From contig NZ_JAERMK010000008.1 of assembly GCF_016918015.1 (NCBI RefSeq), forward strand, positions 124,001-188,000: a stretch of 64,000 nucleotides of DNA, given 5' to 3'. This DNA is from Glycomyces sp. YM15. GTDB taxonomy: Bacteria; Actinomycetota; Actinomycetes; Mycobacteriales; Micromonosporaceae. The notes under the pieces were generated by a model. That model made no database searches, was not told the origin of the DNA, and worked only from the letters and a program-made list of their open reading frames with translations. Shown in pieces: positions 9,448 to 20,542 of this stretch (positions are counted from its first letter, which is position 1; each line of letters opens with the position of its first letter). The position numbers were made by a program, and so were the translations under genes.

Positions 9448-9687
9448 TCACGCTGCGGCGAACTGGCGGCGGTCGCTCCCGGCCCGACGGGACCCCGCGC
9501 ATTCGTCGCAGTCGTGTTCGCCTTCGAGATCAGGCCCGACACGCCACCCCTCGGCCTCAGCGGCCGCGCACAACACCCGCCAACTGAAATAGGAGTCGTC
9601 GCCGCATCGGAACAGCGTTCCGCACCGGTCGCAGCGCAGCTCGTACTCAATGCCGCCGTTGAAGTGGCTGTAGCACTCTCCACTCAT
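9448..9687 (-). CDS. Small cysteine-rich, probably metal-binding protein of unknown function
   Basis: A 79-residue protein starting MSGECYSHFNGG. It has CDRCGTLFRC near residue 20 and CDEC near residue 65, with two further Cys and a His, a spacing that suggests a zinc-ribbon-like site. I do not recognise the family. The ATG at 9687 has GAGGGA about 11 bases upstream; a GTG 11 codons earlier has no ribosome-binding site. Coding is supported by third-position GC and by tight hairpins before and after. It could be a stress accessory to the adjacent hsp20, but nothing shows this directly. Confidence 0.65.
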   Translation of the reverse strand: MSGECYSHFNGGIEYELRCDRCGTLFRCGDDSYFSWRVLCAAAEAEGWRVGPDLEGEHDCDECAGSRRAGSDRRQFAAA

Positions 9688-9706
9688 GCTGGTTCGCTCC
9701 CTCAGG

Positions 9707-9740
9707 GGGGCGCCCGGCACCGCCCAGGGCCGGGCGCCCC
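9707..9740. terminator. Hairpin terminator after hsp20
   Basis: GGGGCGCCCGGC (9707-9718) and GCCGGGCGCCCC (9729-9740) form a perfect 12-bp stem with a 10-base loop, 20 bases beyond the hsp20 stop. Confidence 0.75.
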
Positions 9741-9759
9741 GATCATCCGGGTACGGTCG

Positions 9760-10176
9760 CTACCGCTCGATCTCGCGCTTCCCTGCGCTGATGAGCACCT
9801 TGCGGGGTTTGGCCTCCTCGGCCATCGGGATCCGCAGGCGGAGCACACCGTCCTTATACGACGCCTCGACCTGCTCGGTGTCGAGCGCGTCGCTGAGGAA
9901 GATCTGGCGCATGAACTCGCCGGCGGGTCGCTCGGCGTGGACGACCTCGCGGTCGCCGAGCTCCACCTGACGGCGTTCGGCCCTGACGGTGAGGACGTTC
10001 CGTTCGACCTCGAGGTCGATGTCCTCTTCCCGCACGCCCGGCAGATCGAGCTCCACCGTGAACTCGTGGCCCTCCTTCCACGCGTCCATCGGCATCATGA
10101 GCTGAGAGCCGTCGCGGGAGAACAACTGCTGAGCGAGACGGTCGAACTCGCGGAACGGGTCCGTGCGCATCAGCAT
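9760..10176 (-). CDS. Hsp20/alpha-crystallin family small heat shock protein
   Basis: ATP-independent holdase of 138 residues that keeps unfolding proteins soluble in the cytosol. Residues about 35-130 are the alpha-crystallin domain: EFTVELDLPGVREEDIDLEVE opens it, and the C-terminal strand GVLRLRIPMAEEAKPRKV contains the I/V-x-I/V-like tail region. A very strong AGGAGGTGA lies 7 bases before the ATG. The gene is transcribed away from a MerR/HspR-like regulator and has a near-consensus promoter (see 10225-10253), so heat-inducible repression by the neighbour is the natural inference. Confidence 0.93.
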   Translation of the reverse strand: MLMRTDPFREFDRLAQQLFSRDGSQLMMPMDAWKEGHEFTVELDLPGVREEDIDLEVERNVLTVRAERRQVELGDREVVHAERPAGEFMRQIFLSDALDTEQVEASYKDGVLRLRIPMAEEAKPRKVLISAGKREIER

Positions 10177-10224
10177 TGCAGGTCACCTCCTGTATGAGAC
10201 CTTCAAAACCAACCGACATGAAAA

Positions 10225-10253
10225 TATATAGCGCAGGATTGAGATTTTGTCTA
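10225..10253 (-). promoter_or_regulatory. hsp20 promoter
   Basis: On the minus strand TAGACA (10253-10248) is followed after exactly 17 bases by TATATA (10230-10225). This AT-rich patch stands out in the GC-rich background and lies 49 bases before the hsp20 ATG. Confidence 0.7.
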
Positions 10254-10268
10254 CTCGAAGCCTATAGG
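10238..10268 (+). promoter_or_regulatory. Regulator promoter overlapping a HAIR-like inverted repeat
   Basis: TTGAGA (10239-10244) and TATAGG (10263-10268), 18 bases apart, could be the -35 and -10 of the regulator gene. The stretch ATTGAGA ... ACTCGAAG (10238-10260) is an imperfect match to the HspR-associated inverted repeat CTTGAGT-N7-ACTCAAG. It overlaps the -35 of both divergent promoters, a suitable place for one repressor to control both genes. Confidence 0.5.
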
Positions 10269-10307
10269 TAAACTGGTATCCGAAGACATCGAGTTGGAGG
10301 TACACAC

Positions 10308-10649
10308 GTGGTCCGCAAGCCCGAGGGAGCACCGCCGCCGTTCGGCAGGTACGCGCCCGACCAGGCCGTGTACGGCATCTCGGTCGCGGCCGAACTGATG
10401 AACCTCGCGCCGCAGACACTGCGCGTCTACGAGGCCCGGGGCCTGATCGAGCCCACCCGGACGTCCGGCGGCACCCGTCGGTACAGCGACGACGACCTCG
10501 GCCGCATCCAGCACATCAACGAACTTCTGGAGATCGGACTGAACCTGGCCGGCATCAAGCTCGTGCTGGAGATGGAAGTGGAGAACCAGCGCCTGCGGGC
10601 GGAGCTCGGCGAAACCCGCGCTCGCCTGGAGCGATACGAGGACTCCTGA
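10308..10649 (+). CDS. MerR-family transcriptional regulator, HspR-like
   Basis: DNA-binding regulator of 113 residues, GTG start with GTTGGAGGT upstream. The winged-helix MerR domain runs from about residue 22 (YGISVAAELMNLAPQTLRVYEARGL) through the wing SGGTRRYSDDDL and the helix LNLAGIKLVLEMEVE, followed by a short coiled coil. There are no cysteine clusters for metal or redox sensing. HspR repressors of actinobacterial chaperone genes have this architecture and size. The divergent position to hsp20 and the HAIR-like repeat in between support a heat-shock repressor; named hspR only by inference, so no symbol is given. Confidence 0.85.
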   Translation: MVRKPEGAPPPFGRYAPDQAVYGISVAAELMNLAPQTLRVYEARGLIEPTRTSGGTRRYSDDDLGRIQHINELLEIGLNLAGIKLVLEMEVENQRLRAELGETRARLERYEDS

Positions 10650-10666
10650 CCCGCAGGGCACGACGA

Positions 10667-10695
10667 AGGCCCCGACCGCATCACGGTCGGGGCCT
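10667..10695. terminator. Hairpin terminator between the convergent regulator and secG
   Basis: AGGCCCCGACCG (10667-10678) and CGGTCGGGGCCT (10684-10695) form a perfect 12-bp stem with a five-base loop, between two convergent genes. Confidence 0.85.
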
Positions 10696-10716
10696 ACGTC
10701 GAAGTCTGTCTGCCGT

Positions 10717-10965
10717 CTAGACGAGGGTGCGCAGGAGCAGCCCGTAGGCCACGATGCAGGCGAACCAGATGACCCCGACGCCGATCGTGATCCGGGTGAG
10801 GTTCTTCTCCGCCACCGAGGAACCCGAGGCCACCGAGGACATGCCGCCGCCGAACATGCTCGACAGACCGCCGCCCTTGCCCTTGTGCAGCAGCACCATG
10901 AGGATCAGGACCGCGCTGGAGAGCAGCAGCAGGATCAGCAGGGCGTAACTCAGAACCGTCATCAT
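10717..10965 (-). CDS. secG: Preprotein translocase subunit SecG
   Basis: Small membrane subunit of the SecYEG channel, 82 residues. Two membrane helices are visible (about residues 3-23 and 58-78), joined by the typical glycine/serine-rich cytoplasmic loop HKGKGGGLSSMFGGG. It lies downstream of gap-pgk-tpiA as in many actinobacteria, but 233 bases and two strong hairpins separate it from tpiA, so it probably has its own promoter. Two ATG codons in tandem begin the frame; either may be used. Confidence 0.95.
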   Translation of the reverse strand: MMTVLSYALLILLLLSSAVLILMVLLHKGKGGGLSSMFGGGMSSVASGSSVAEKNLTRITIGVGVIWFACIVAYGLLLRTLV

Positions 10966-11030
10966 CGGTGATCGGGTGTCCTCTCAGCAATTCTGGCCCG
11001 TTATGGGGCGCGGGCCGGGTCCGAGTCTAG

Positions 11031-11058
11031 CCGGTTGTCCCGACCTCGGGACAACCGG
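11031..11058. terminator. Hairpin between tpiA and secG (1)
   Basis: CCGGTTGTCCCGA (11031-11043) and its exact complement (11046-11058) form a 13-bp palindromic hairpin. Confidence 0.7.
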
Positions 11059-11125
11059 TGTCTCGACCTCGCGACGCCTTTCCAAGGGTGCCGACAGCGA
11101 GCAACGCGGGCCTGAACGCGAAGGA

Positions 11126-11151
11126 GCCGCCGTACAACGCTGTACGGCGGC
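11126..11151. terminator. Hairpin between tpiA and secG (2)
   Basis: GCCGCCGTACA (11126-11136) pairs perfectly with TGTACGGCGGC (11141-11151) around ACGC, 48 bases beyond the tpiA stop. It is the likely terminator of gap-pgk-tpiA. Confidence 0.8.
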
Positions 11152-11198
11152 CCTGCATGAAGTCCGCGACGCCTTGCGGCGCCGCGGACCGAACCTGC

Positions 11199-11984
11199 TT
11201 ACGCTCCCGCGTGTTCGGGGAAGCGCACGATCTTGGCGAACTCCTCAGCGTCGAGGCTCGCGCCACCCACGAGGGCGCCGTCGATGTCGGGCTTGGCCAT
11301 GATCTGGGCGACGTTCGAGGACTTGACCGAACCGCCGTAGAGGATCCGGACCCGCTCCGCGACCGCGCCGAACTTGTCGGCGAGCGCGCGGCGCAGGGCT
11401 CCGATGACCTCTTGGGCGTCCTCGGCGCTGGCCGTGCGGCCGGTGCCGATGGCCCAGACGGGCTCGTAGGCCACGACGACCTTGGCGAGCTCGTCCTCGG
11501 TGAGGCCGTCAACGGCAGCGATGAGCTGGCTGACGGAGTGCTCGATGTGGTTGCCGGCCTCGCGCACGTCGAGGGCCTCGCCGACGCAGAGGATCGGGCT
11601 GATGCCGTTGTTGAGGGCCTGGCGGACCTTGGCGGCCACCAGTTCGTCGCCCTCATCGTGGTACTGGCGGCGCTCGGAGTGGCCGACGGCCACGTAGGAG
11701 CAGCCGAGCTTCGCGAGCATCGAGCCGGCGATCTCGCCGGTGTAGGCGCCCGACGGGTGCGCCGACAGGTCCTGGGCGCCGAAGCCGATGGTCAGCTTGT
11801 CGCCGTCGACGAGCGTCTGCACGCTGCGGATGTCGACGAACGGCGGCAGGACGACCGTCTCGACCGCTTCGAGCTGCTCACGGGTGAGGCTGAAGGCGAG
11901 CTTCTGCACCAGTCCGATCGCTTCGAGGTGGTTGAGGTTCATCTTCCAGTTGCCGGCGATGAGCGGCTTGCGGGTCTCAGTCAT
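11199..11984 (-). CDS. tpiA: Triosephosphate isomerase
   Basis: Interconverts dihydroxyacetone phosphate and glyceraldehyde-3-phosphate. The 261-residue TIM barrel keeps the catalytic Lys14 in GNWKMN, His in [10 protein letters not shown], Glu in [11 protein letters not shown] and the phosphate loop [11 protein letters not shown] use the ATG at 11984, with GGAGA upstream; a TTG two codons earlier is less likely. It starts 2 bases after the pgk stop, so pgk and tpiA are co-translated. Confidence 0.97.
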   Translation of the reverse strand: MTETRKPLIAGNWKMNLNHLEAIGLVQKLAFSLTREQLEAVETVVLPPFVDIRSVQTLVDGDKLTIGFGAQDLSAHPSGAYTGEIAGSMLAKLGCSYVAVGHSERRQYHDEGDELVAAKVRQALNNGISPILCVGEALDVREAGNHIEHSVSQLIAAVDGLTEDELAKVVVAYEPVWAIGTGRTASAEDAQEVIGALRRALADKFGAVAERVRILYGGSVKSSNVAQIMAKPDIDGALVGGASLDAEEFAKIVRFPEHAGA

Positions 11985-11986
11985 CT

Positions 11987-13183
11987 TCAATTCTCCAGTG
12001 CGTCCAGGCCGGGCAGGGTCTTGCCCTCGAGGTACTCGAGGCTCGCTCCTCCGCCGGTCGAGATGTGGCCGAAGCCGTCCTCGGGCAGGCCGAGGGTGCG
12101 GACCGCGGCGGCGGAGTCGCCGCCGCCGACCACCGAGAACGCCTCGGAGTCCACGAGCGCCCGCGCGACGGTCTTGGTGCCGGCGGCGTAGTCGGGGAAT
12201 TCGAAGACGCCCATGGGGCCGTTCCAGAACACGGTCTTGGCTCCGGCGATCCGCTCGGCGAAGAGCTTCGCGGACTCGGGGCCGATGTCGAGGCCCATCC
12301 GGTCGGCCGGGATCGCGTCCACGCCCACCGTGAGCGGCTCGGCGTCGGCGGCGAACTCGGCCGCGGTGGTCGTGTCGACCGGCAGCAGCAGTTCGACGCC
12401 GAGTTCCTCGGCGCGCTCGAGGTAGGTCTTGCAGACCTCGATCTGGTCCTTCTCGAGCAGCGAGGAGCCGACCTCGAAGCCCTTGGCGGCGAGGAAGGTG
12501 AACATCATGCCGCCGCCGACGATGAGGGTGTCGACCTTGTCGAGCAGGTTGTCGATGACCGCGAGCTTGTCGGAGACCTTCGCGCCGCCGAGGATGACGA
12601 CGTACGGCTGCTCAGGCTTGCCGGTGAGCTTCGAGAGGACCTCGACCTCCTTGGCGATGAGCCAGCCCGCGTAGTGCGGGAGCAGCTTCGCGACGTCGTA
12701 GACGGAGGCGTGCCCCCGGTGCACGGCGCCGAAGGCGTCGTCCACGTACACGTCGCCGAACGCGGCCAGTTGGCCGGCGAACTCGGCCCGCTGGGTGTCG
12801 TCCTTGCTGGTCTCGCCCTTGTTGAAGCGCAGGTTCTCCAGCAGGAGGACGTCGCCGTCGCTCTGGGCGACGGCCTTGGTCTCGGCGTCCGTCCCGACGG
12901 TGTCGGTCGCGAAGGCGACCTCGCGGCCGAGGACCTCGCCGAGGCGCTGGGCCACGGGGGCCAGCGAGAAGGCGGGGTCGGGCTCGCCCTTCGGGCGGCC
13001 CAGGTGCGAGCACACCACGACACGGGCGCCGGCTTCGGCGAGCGCCTTGACGGTGGGCGCGACGGCGCGGATGCGGCCGTCGTCGGTGATGTTCTTCCCG
13101 TCGAGAGGGACGTTGAGGTCGGCGCGTACGAGTACGCGCCGACCGTTGACGCCCTCCTGCAGGAGTTCGTCGAGCGTCTGCAT
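11987..13183 (-). CDS. pgk: Phosphoglycerate kinase
   Basis: Transfers the acyl phosphate of 1,3-bisphosphoglycerate to ADP. The 398-residue protein has the N-domain signature [13 protein letters not shown] near residue 20, CSHLGRPKG near 60, the hinge/nucleotide domain with [14 protein letters not shown] and GGGMMFTFL, and the C-terminal GGGDSAAAV. It starts 7 bases after gap in the gap-pgk-tpiA operon. Confidence 0.98.
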   Translation of the reverse strand: MQTLDELLQEGVNGRRVLVRADLNVPLDGKNITDDGRIRAVAPTVKALAEAGARVVVCSHLGRPKGEPDPAFSLAPVAQRLGEVLGREVAFATDTVGTDAETKAVAQSDGDVLLLENLRFNKGETSKDDTQRAEFAGQLAAFGDVYVDDAFGAVHRGHASVYDVAKLLPHYAGWLIAKEVEVLSKLTGKPEQPYVVILGGAKVSDKLAVIDNLLDKVDTLIVGGGMMFTFLAAKGFEVGSSLLEKDQIEVCKTYLERAEELGVELLLPVDTTTAAEFAADAEPLTVGVDAIPADRMGLDIGPESAKLFAERIAGAKTVFWNGPMGVFEFPDYAAGTKTVARALVDSEAFSVVGGGDSAAAVRTLGLPEDGFGHISTGGGASLEYLEGKTLPGLDALEN

Positions 13184-13190
13184 CAGACCG

Positions 13191-14395
<1,205 letters not shown>

Positions 14396-14469
14396 CGCGG
14401 TTAAGCGTATAGGTTGATCGGCCGTCGGTTCGGGTTACCGCGCCCAAGGACGGGCAGGTCGTGCACGCG

Positions 14470-15456
14470 TCAGGCGACGAGCATTTCCTCTTCCGCGACA
14501 ACGTCGTCGGGGCCGGGGATGCCGTGCTCCTGGGCGCGCTTGGTCGCCATGTTGATGAGGCGGCGGATGCGGCCGGCGATGGCGTCCTTGGTCAGGGGCG
14601 GGTCGGCGAGGGCGCCGAGTTCCTCGAGGGAGGCCTGGCGGTGGTCGAGGCGCAGGCGCCCGGCGGAGGCGAGGTGCTCGGGGACGTCGTCGCCGAGGAC
14701 TTCGAGGGCGCGGGTGACCTTCGCGGCGGCGGCGACGGCGGCGCGCGCGGAGCGGCGCAGGTTGGCGTCGTCGAAGTTGGCGAGGCGGTTGGCGGTGGCC
14801 CGCACTTCGCGGCGGACGCGCCGCTCCTCCCAAGTGAGGACCGAGGAGTGGGCGCCGAGGCGGGTGAGCAGTTCGCCGATGGCGTCGCCGTCGCGGATGA
14901 CGACGCGGTCGACGCCGCGCACGTCGCGGGACTTGGCGGCGATGCCGAGCCTGCGGGCGGCGCCGACGAGCGCCAGCGCCGATTCGGGGCCGGGGCAGGT
15001 GACCTCGAGCGAGGAGGAGCGGCCGGGCTCGGTGAGGGAGCCGCGGGCGAGGAAGGCCCCGCGCCAAGCGGCCTCGGCGCAGCACGGGTAGGCGCCGACG
15101 ACGTGGTTGGGCAGCCCCCGGACGGGGTAGCCGCGCTGGTCGGTGAGGCCGATCTGCTTGGAGAAGGCCTGGCCGTCGGCCATGACGCGCAGCAGGTAGT
15201 GGTTGTTGCGGCGCAGCCCCGCGGCCACGAGCACGTGGATCTCGGACTCGTAGTGGTAGAGCTGGTCGATCATGCGCTTGGCGCGGCGGGCGACGTTGCC
15301 GGCGTCGACCTCGGCCTCGACGACGACGTTGCCCTGGCCGACGAGGTGGAGGCCTCCGGCGAACCGGAAGAGCGAGCCCAGTTCGGCGCGCTGGCAGCAG
15401 GATTTCGTCACCTCGATGCGACTGAGTTCGTCCTTGACCTCCGAGGTCATCGCCAT
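14470..15456 (-). other. whiA: Possible internal whiA start within the YvcK-WhiA frame
   Basis: In relatives WhiA begins MAMT, which here is the ATG at 15456, giving a normal-length 328-residue WhiA. A weak GATGGTGG lies about 8-9 bases upstream. Independent initiation at this codon would give free WhiA even if the frame is fused. Confidence 0.55.
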
Positions 15457-16377
15457 TCGTAAACCACCATCTTCGACCAGCAGGTTTCCCAATACGGCAG
15501 CCAGCGCGGCGACATCGTGCGTCACGCCGTCGGAGGCGAGATCCGCCGCCACGAGCTGGGCCTCCAACGATTGTGCCGCACTGTTCAACGATCCGGGGTC
15601 GGCGAGGGTTCGGGTGTCGCCCGAGACGACGTAGTGAAACCGGACACCTTCCGCGTATCGGCGCAGCGTGTCGAGATGTCCCGCGAGGGTGAGGCCGTCG
15701 GTCTCCTTCTCCTCGGAGAGGTTGAGCACGACGATGCGGCGGGCTTTGGAGGCGCCGACGGCCTCGCGGAGATCGGGGAGGAGGAGGTGCGGGATGACGG
15801 AGGTGTACCAGGAGCCGGGGCCGAAGACGTGCCAGTCGGCTTCGGCGACGGCTTCGAGGGTCTCGGGGCAGGCGGTGGCGTCGGCGGGGAGGAGCCGCAC
15901 GTCCATGACGTTGCCGTCGGCGACGGCGACGTCGTGCTGGCCGACGATGGTGCGGGTGCCGGGGCCCTCTTCGAGGTCGGCCTCGATGTCGAGCGGGGTG
16001 CGGGACATGGGGAGGACGCGGGCGCGTGAGCCGAGGAGGCGGGCGGCGAAGTCGAGGGCGTCCACGGGGTTGTCGTGGAGTTCGAGGAGGCCGGTGAGGA
16101 CGACGTTGCCGACGGGGTGGCCGGTGAGGAAGTCGTGGCCGCCGAAGCGGTGGGAGAAGAGGCGGGCGGTCTCGGATTTGGCGGGGTCCGCGGTGGCGAC
16201 GAGGGCTTTGCGCAGGTCGCCGGGGGGCAGGACGGGCCGGGTGGCGCGGATGTCGCCGGTGGAGCCGCCGTCGTCCGCCACGGTGACCACGGCGGTGAGG
16301 TCGACGTCGAGCCTGGTGAGGGCGCGGAGCGCGGCCGAGAGGCCCCGACCGCCGCCGAACGCGACGACTCTGGTCAT
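14470..16377 (-). CDS. YvcK (UDP-GlcNAc-binding) and WhiA in one continuous reading frame
   Basis: One uninterrupted frame of 635 codons covers two proteins that are normally separate. Residues 1-307 are YvcK/GlmR-like: [36 protein letters not shown] and [14 protein letters not shown] are the family's binding loops; this family binds UDP-N-acetylglucosamine and controls cell-wall precursor flux. Residues 308-635 are Whi[22 protein letters not shown] at the start, a homing-endonuclease-like N-terminal fold, then the helix-turn-helix part ending [14 protein letters not shown]; WhiA is a sporulation and division activator. No stop codon lies between them. GAGGTG lies 7 bases before the first ATG. 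Either a true fusion or a read-through arrangement with an internal whiA start; a lost stop by sequencing error is also possible. Confidence 0.9.
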   Translation of the reverse strand: MTRVVAFGGGRGLSAALRALTRLDVDLTAVVTVADDGGSTGDIRATRPVLPPGDLRKALVATADPAKSETARLFSHRFGGHDFLTGHPVGNVVLTGLLELHDNPVDALDFAARLLGSRARVLPMSRTPLDIEADLEEGPGTRTIVGQHDVAVADGNVMDVRLLPADATACPETLEAVAEADWHVFGPGSWYTSVIPHLLLPDLREAVGASKARRIVVLNLSEEKETDGLTLAGHLDTLRRYAEGVRFHYVVSGDTRTLADPGSLNSAAQSLEAQLVAADLASDGVTHDVAALAAVLGNLLVEDGGLRMAMTSEVKDELSRIEVTKSCCQRAELGSLFRFAGGLHLVGQGNVVVEAEVDAGNVARRAKRMIDQLYHYESEIHVLVAAGLRRNNHYLLRVMADGQAFSKQIGLTDQRGYPVRGLPNHVVGAYPCCAEAAWRGAFLARGSLTEPGRSSSLEVTCPGPESALALVGAARRLGIAAKSRDVRGVDRVVIRDGDAIGELLTRLGAHSSVLTWEERRVRREVRATANRLANFDDANLRRSARAAVAAAAKVTRALEVLGDDVPEHLASAGRLRLDHRQASLEELGALADPPLTKDAIAGRIRRLINMATKRAQEHGIPGPDDVVAEEEMLVA

Positions 16378-16480
16378 GCGGTCACCTCGGGTGTGGGGCG
16401 TTCGGGGCGGGGACGAAGGGCGTCCGGAGGACCCGTGTGGGCGGCGTGGCCGTTGCGGCCGGGTCCTGCGGGCGCGTCGG

Positions 16481-17380
16481 TCACTCGTTGCCCCGGTCGC
16501 GGTGGTGGGTGTTGGCGGGGAACCCGGCGGCGTTGAGGCGCTTCGCGAGCGATTCGGCGATGGCGACGGAGCGGTGCTTGCCGCCGGTGCAGCCGATGGC
16601 GATCGTCATGTAGCGCTTGCCTTCCCGTTCGAACCCTTGGGTGGTGCCGAGCAGCAGGGAGGCGTAGGCGGCGACGAATTCCTCGGCGCCGTCCTGACCG
16701 AGGACGTAGTCGGAGACGTCCTGGTCGGTCCCGGTGTGCTCGCGCAGGGTGGGAACCCAGTACGGGTTGGGAAGGAATCTTACGTCGGCCACGTAGTCCG
16801 CATCGCGCGGGATGCCGTACTTGAACCCGAAGGACATGCAGGTGAACTGGAGTCCCGGGGTGGAGGGCGCGAGGAAGGCCTCCTCGACGCGGGAGCGCAG
16901 CTGGTTCTCGTTCATGTGCGTGGTGTCGAAGAGGGTGTCGGCCGAACCGCGGGCCGGTTCGAGGATGCGGCGCTCGGCGGCGATGCCGTCGGCGAGCATG
17001 CCGTCGCCTTGGAGCGGGTGGGCGCGGCGGACCTTCTCGAAACGGCGGATGATGATGTCGTCGTCGGCGTCGACGAACACGAGGTGGGGTTTGAAGCCGC
17101 CTTTGCGGAGGTCTTCGATGACGCCCACGAGGTCGGTCATGAACGCGCGTGAGCGCACGTCGAGGACCATCGCGGTGCGCCGCACCTCCGCTCCCCCGGC
17201 CGCGGCCAGCTCGGCGGCCTGGCCGACGAGCGATTCGGGGAGGTTGTCGATGACGTAGTAGCCGACGTTCTCCAGTGCGCGCGCCACCGTCGAGCGGCCG
17301 CCTCCGGAGATGCCGGTGACGATCACCAGGTCCAATTCGCTGCGGTCGGTCCCGTCCGCTTGCACTGCTGCCACACCCAT
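16481..17380 (-). CDS. rapZ: RapZ/YvcJ-family RNase adapter, nucleotide-binding protein
   Basis: P-loop protein of 299 residues; in enterobacteria RapZ controls amino-sugar synthesis via small RNAs, in other bacteria the role is less defined. The Walker A region reads GISGGGRST, with Arg where classical loops have Lys, as I recall being usual in actinobacterial members. The C-terminal domain carries [21 protein letters not shown] and the conserved [12 protein letters not shown]. The order rapZ-yvcK-whiA is conserved in Gram-positive bacteria; here uvrC precedes it. The 103 bases between its stop and the yvcK start hold no clear hairpin. Confidence 0.93.
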   Translation of the reverse strand: MGVAAVQADGTDRSELDLVIVTGISGGGRSTVARALENVGYYVIDNLPESLVGQAAELAAAGGAEVRRTAMVLDVRSRAFMTDLVGVIEDLRKGGFKPHLVFVDADDDIIIRRFEKVRRAHPLQGDGMLADGIAAERRILEPARGSADTLFDTTHMNENQLRSRVEEAFLAPSTPGLQFTCMSFGFKYGIPRDADYVADVRFLPNPYWVPTLREHTGTDQDVSDYVLGQDGAEEFVAAYASLLLGTTQGFEREGKRYMTIAIGCTGGKHRSVAIAESLAKRLNAAGFPANTHHRDRGNE

Positions 17381-17473
17381 AAGTCCAGTATCCCCGAGTT
17401 CGTTCCTGCCGCCGTGGTGACACGGCTTCGACGTGCTTGCCGAACTGACAAGCGTATTACTACCTACCGCTTC

Positions 17474-19357
17474 TCAAGCCCCGTTGTCGTCGGGATTACG
17501 CAGATGTGTCTGCAAAGCCACGGCCAGTTTGGGGCCGATCCCCGGAACCGCTTCCAAATCGGACAGTTCGGCTTCGCGGATGCGCTTGACGGAGCCGAAC
17601 TGCTTGAGGAGGGCCTTGCGCTTGGACTCGCCGAGCCCCGGCACGCCGTCGAGGGCCGAGTTGATGAGGCTCTTGCGCCTCCTGGTGCGGTGCAGGGAGA
17701 TCGCGAAGCGGTGGGCCTCGTCGCGGACGCGCTGCATGAGGTACAGGGCCTCGGAGGTGCGCGAGAGGATCACCGGGTAGTCCTCGCCGGGGAGCCAGAT
17801 CTCCTCGAGGCGCTTGGCGAGCCCGGCGAGGTTGATCGTGTCGATGCCGAGTTCGGCGAACACGGCCTCGGCCGCGGCGACCTGCGGCTGGCCGCCGTCG
17901 ACGACGAGCAGTTGCGGCGGGTAGTGGAAGCCGCGCTTGGGCTCCTCGTCCTCCTCGGTGGGCGAGCCGGTCGGCTGGTCGGCGAGCTTCGCGAGGCGGC
18001 GGCGCAGGGTCTCCTGGAGGCTCGCGAGGTCGTCCTTGCGCTCGCCTTTGATGACGAAGCGGCGGTACTCGCTCTTGCGCGGCAGGCCGTCCTCGAAGAC
18101 GACCATAGACGCGACCACGTCCTCCCCTTGGGACTGCGAGACGTCGTAGCATTCGATCCGCAGCGGCGCCTCGGGCAGGTCGAGGGCGTCCGCGAGCTCT
18201 TCGAGGGCCTTCGAGCGGGCGGTGAGGTCGCCGGCGCGCTTGAGCTTGTGGCGCTGCAGGTTCTCGATGGCGTTCTTCTCGACGGTCTCGGCGAGCGCGC
18301 GCTTGTCGCCGCGGCGGGGCACGCGCAGGTCGACCTTGGCGCCGCGCCGTTCGGAGAGGAGTTCGGCGAGGGCCTCGGCGTCGCCGGGGAGGGCCGGGAC
18401 GAGCACCTCGCGGGGCACGACCTCGTTCTGCTCGCCGTAGAACTGAAGGCAGAAGGCCTCCACGATCCCGGGAAGGTCGACCGGTTCGGCCTTGTCGATG
18501 ACCCAGCCGCGCTGGCCGCGGATCCTGCCGTTGCGGACGTGGAAGACCTGGACGGCCGCTTCGAGCTCGTCGTCGGCGACGGCCATGACGTCGCAGTCGA
18601 CGTCTTCGGCGAGGACCACGACCTGCTGTTCGAGGACCTTGTCGAGTGCGCCGATGTCGTCGCGCAGGCGCGCGGCCTTCTCGAATTCGAGGGCTTCGGA
18701 GGCCTCCTGCATCTCCTTGAGGAGCCGACGGCGCACGGGGGCGTGGTCGCCGGACATGAAGGCGCAGAAGCCGTTCACGAGTTCGCGGTAGTCCTCGGCG
18801 GAGATGCGGCCGACGCAGGGGGCGGAGCATTTGCCGATGTCGGCGAGGAGGTTGGGACGGCCGATCCGGTTGCAGCGCTTGAACTCCGAGTCGGAGCAGG
18901 TGCGGATCGGGAAGACCCGGGTGAGGAGGTCGAGGGTCTGGCGGATGGCCCACGCGGAGCCGAACGGTCCGAAGTAGCGCACGCCCTTGCGTCGGGCGCC
19001 GCGCATGACCTGGGCGCGCGGGAACTCCTCCCCCACGGTGACGGCCAGCCACGGGTAGGACTTGTCGTCCTTGAACATGACGTTGAAGCGCGGGTCGTAC
19101 TCCTTGATCCAGGTCCACTCCAGTTGGAGGGCCTCGACCTCGGTGGCGACCACGGTCCACTCGACGCTGCGGGCGGTGTTGACCATGCGGCGGGTGCGCT
19201 CGTGCAGCCGCGACTCGTCGGCGAAGTACGAGTTCAACCGGTTGCGGAGGTTCTTGGCCTTGCCCACGTAGATGACGCGCCGGTCGCGGTCCCGGAAGCG
19301 GTAGACGCCCGGCTCGGTCGGGATGGTGCCGGGGGCGGGACGGTAATCAACTGCCAC
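17474..19357 (-). CDS. uvrC: UvrABC system protein C
   Basis: Dual-incision nuclease of nucleotide excision repair. The 627-residue protein has the GIY-YIG domain at about 14-92 ([22 protein letters not shown]), the UVR helical motif around 205-240 that contacts UvrB ([18 protein letters not shown]), the RNase-H-like endonuclease domain with [15 protein letters not shown], and a C-terminal helix-hairpin-helix pair ([26 protein letters not shown]). It begins with GTG and TATCCT lies six bases upstream, so translation may be leaderless. It lies just upstream of rapZ, the common actinobacterial order. Confidence 0.97.
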   Translation of the reverse strand: MAVDYRPAPGTIPTEPGVYRFRDRDRRVIYVGKAKNLRNRLNSYFADESRLHERTRRMVNTARSVEWTVVATEVEALQLEWTWIKEYDPRFNVMFKDDKSYPWLAVTVGEEFPRAQVMRGARRKGVRYFGPFGSAWAIRQTLDLLTRVFPIRTCSDSEFKRCNRIGRPNLLADIGKCSAPCVGRISAEDYRELVNGFCAFMSGDHAPVRRRLLKEMQEASEALEFEKAARLRDDIGALDKVLEQQVVVLAEDVDCDVMAVADDELEAAVQVFHVRNGRIRGQRGWVIDKAEPVDLPGIVEAFCLQFYGEQNEVVPREVLVPALPGDAEALAELLSERRGAKVDLRVPRRGDKRALAETVEKNAIENLQRHKLKRAGDLTARSKALEELADALDLPEAPLRIECYDVSQSQGEDVVASMVVFEDGLPRKSEYRRFVIKGERKDDLASLQETLRRRLAKLADQPTGSPTEEDEEPKRGFHYPPQLLVVDGGQPQVAAAEAVFAELGIDTINLAGLAKRLEEIWLPGEDYPVILSRTSEALYLMQRVRDEAHRFAISLHRTRRRKSLINSALDGVPGLGESKRKALLKQFGSVKRIREAELSDLEAVPGIGPKLAVALQTHLRNPDDNGA

Positions 19358-19394
19358 ACCACAAGGATATGACCCGCCCCCGACACACCCGTGA

Positions 19395-20321
19395 CTACGG
19401 CATGGCGGCCAAGGCCTTCAGCTCCGCTTGGAGGTCGTCGACCTCGTCACGGGCGATGCCGCGCCCGGTGAACCACGACCCGAGGTTCTCGACGTCCCTG
19501 GTGAGGAAGTCGAAGCCCAGCGGATTCGCGTACAGGTCCACGACCTGCGGGAGGTCGAGGACGACGAGCCGCCCGTCCTGCACGACCGTGTTGTAGGACG
19601 AGAGGTCGCCGTGGGCGAAGCCGAGCTCGGTCATGCGCCGCAGCGCCTCGGCTGCCTGCTCCCACAGGTTCTCGAGCTCGACCTCGTCCGGTCTGGTCTC
19701 GGCGAGCCGCGGCGCGGCCGTGCGGCCCTCGCCGATGAACTCCATGACGACCTCTCGGCCGAGGATCTGGACCGGGTACGGGACCGGGACGCCGGCGTTG
19801 TACATGGTCTTGAGCGCGTCGAACTCGGCGGCGGCCCAGCGGCCCGCGGCCTGCTCGAGGCCGAACGTGGTGCGCTTGGCCATGGCGCGGGCGTCGCGTG
19901 AGCGTTTCGCGCCGCGCCCGGCCATGTAGTCCCCGGCCCGGTTGAACTGGGTGTGCTCGGCGCTGCGGTAGCGCTTCGACGCGAGGATCACGGCCCGGTC
20001 GGTGCCGGGGACGACGCGTTCGATGAGGAAGACGTCGGCTTCCTTGCCGGTCTTGAGGACCCCGAGTTCGTAGTCGACGGCCCCGTGGTCGGTGATGACC
20101 CAGTCCGGGCGGGGTTCGGGGCCGCGCTGCAGCGGCTCGGAGTCCCACCAGATCGACCACCGGTCGCCGGCGGGCGGGCCGTCGTCCTGCGGCGTCTCGT
20201 CGAACTCGGTGCGCATCTCCTCGAACCGCGCGTGGTCCTCCGCTGAGAAGACCTGGCGGTTCTTGGACTTGCGGCTTTTGATGGATTGGAAGGATTCGGA
20301 AAAGTCAGACTTGCGTGCCAA
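19395..20321 (-). CDS. RIO-like serine/threonine protein kinase
   Basis: Atypical protein kinase of the RIO1 type, 308 residues. The N-terminal 70 residues are basic and charged ([11 protein letters not shown]). The kinase core has [15 protein letters not shown] (ATP-binding loop), ILASKRYR (likely the ATP-binding Lys), the catalytic loop [11 protein letters not shown] with the Asp, and the metal-binding [15 protein letters not shown]. Bacterial RIO kinases are known but their targets are poorly defined. The gene is a single unit; the downstream neighbour is uvrC, 37 bases away on the same strand, so co-transcription is possible. Confidence 0.88.
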   Translation of the reverse strand: MARKSDFSESFQSIKSRKSKNRQVFSAEDHARFEEMRTEFDETPQDDGPPAGDRWSIWWDSEPLQRGPEPRPDWVITDHGAVDYELGVLKTGKEADVFLIERVVPGTDRAVILASKRYRSAEHTQFNRAGDYMAGRGAKRSRDARAMAKRTTFGLEQAAGRWAAAEFDALKTMYNAGVPVPYPVQILGREVVMEFIGEGRTAAPRLAETRPDEVELENLWEQAAEALRRMTELGFAHGDLSSYNTVVQDGRLVVLDLPQVVDLYANPLGFDFLTRDVENLGSWFTGRGIARDEVDDLQAELKALAAMP

Positions 20322-20542
20322 GGTGGCGAGCTCCTGGAGGAAGGTCCGTCGCTCGCTGCGGAATCAGCGCGAGCCGACGGGAGGTGAACTGAGTTTCAAG
20401 GCATGAACGCGGACGACGACAGCCATCAGTGACACCTCCAATCCTCAAGAGTCCCAAGGCGACACGCCTCGGGCAACAGCGAGAACCCTAGCGGACCGCC
20501 CCGGAACCGCGCAACTGGTTTTTTCGCGTGAGCCGCGACACG

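Noticed and set aside
14435-15091. Plus-strand and other-frame open frames opposite whiA
   Set aside because: Low-complexity shadows of the WhiA coding sequence.
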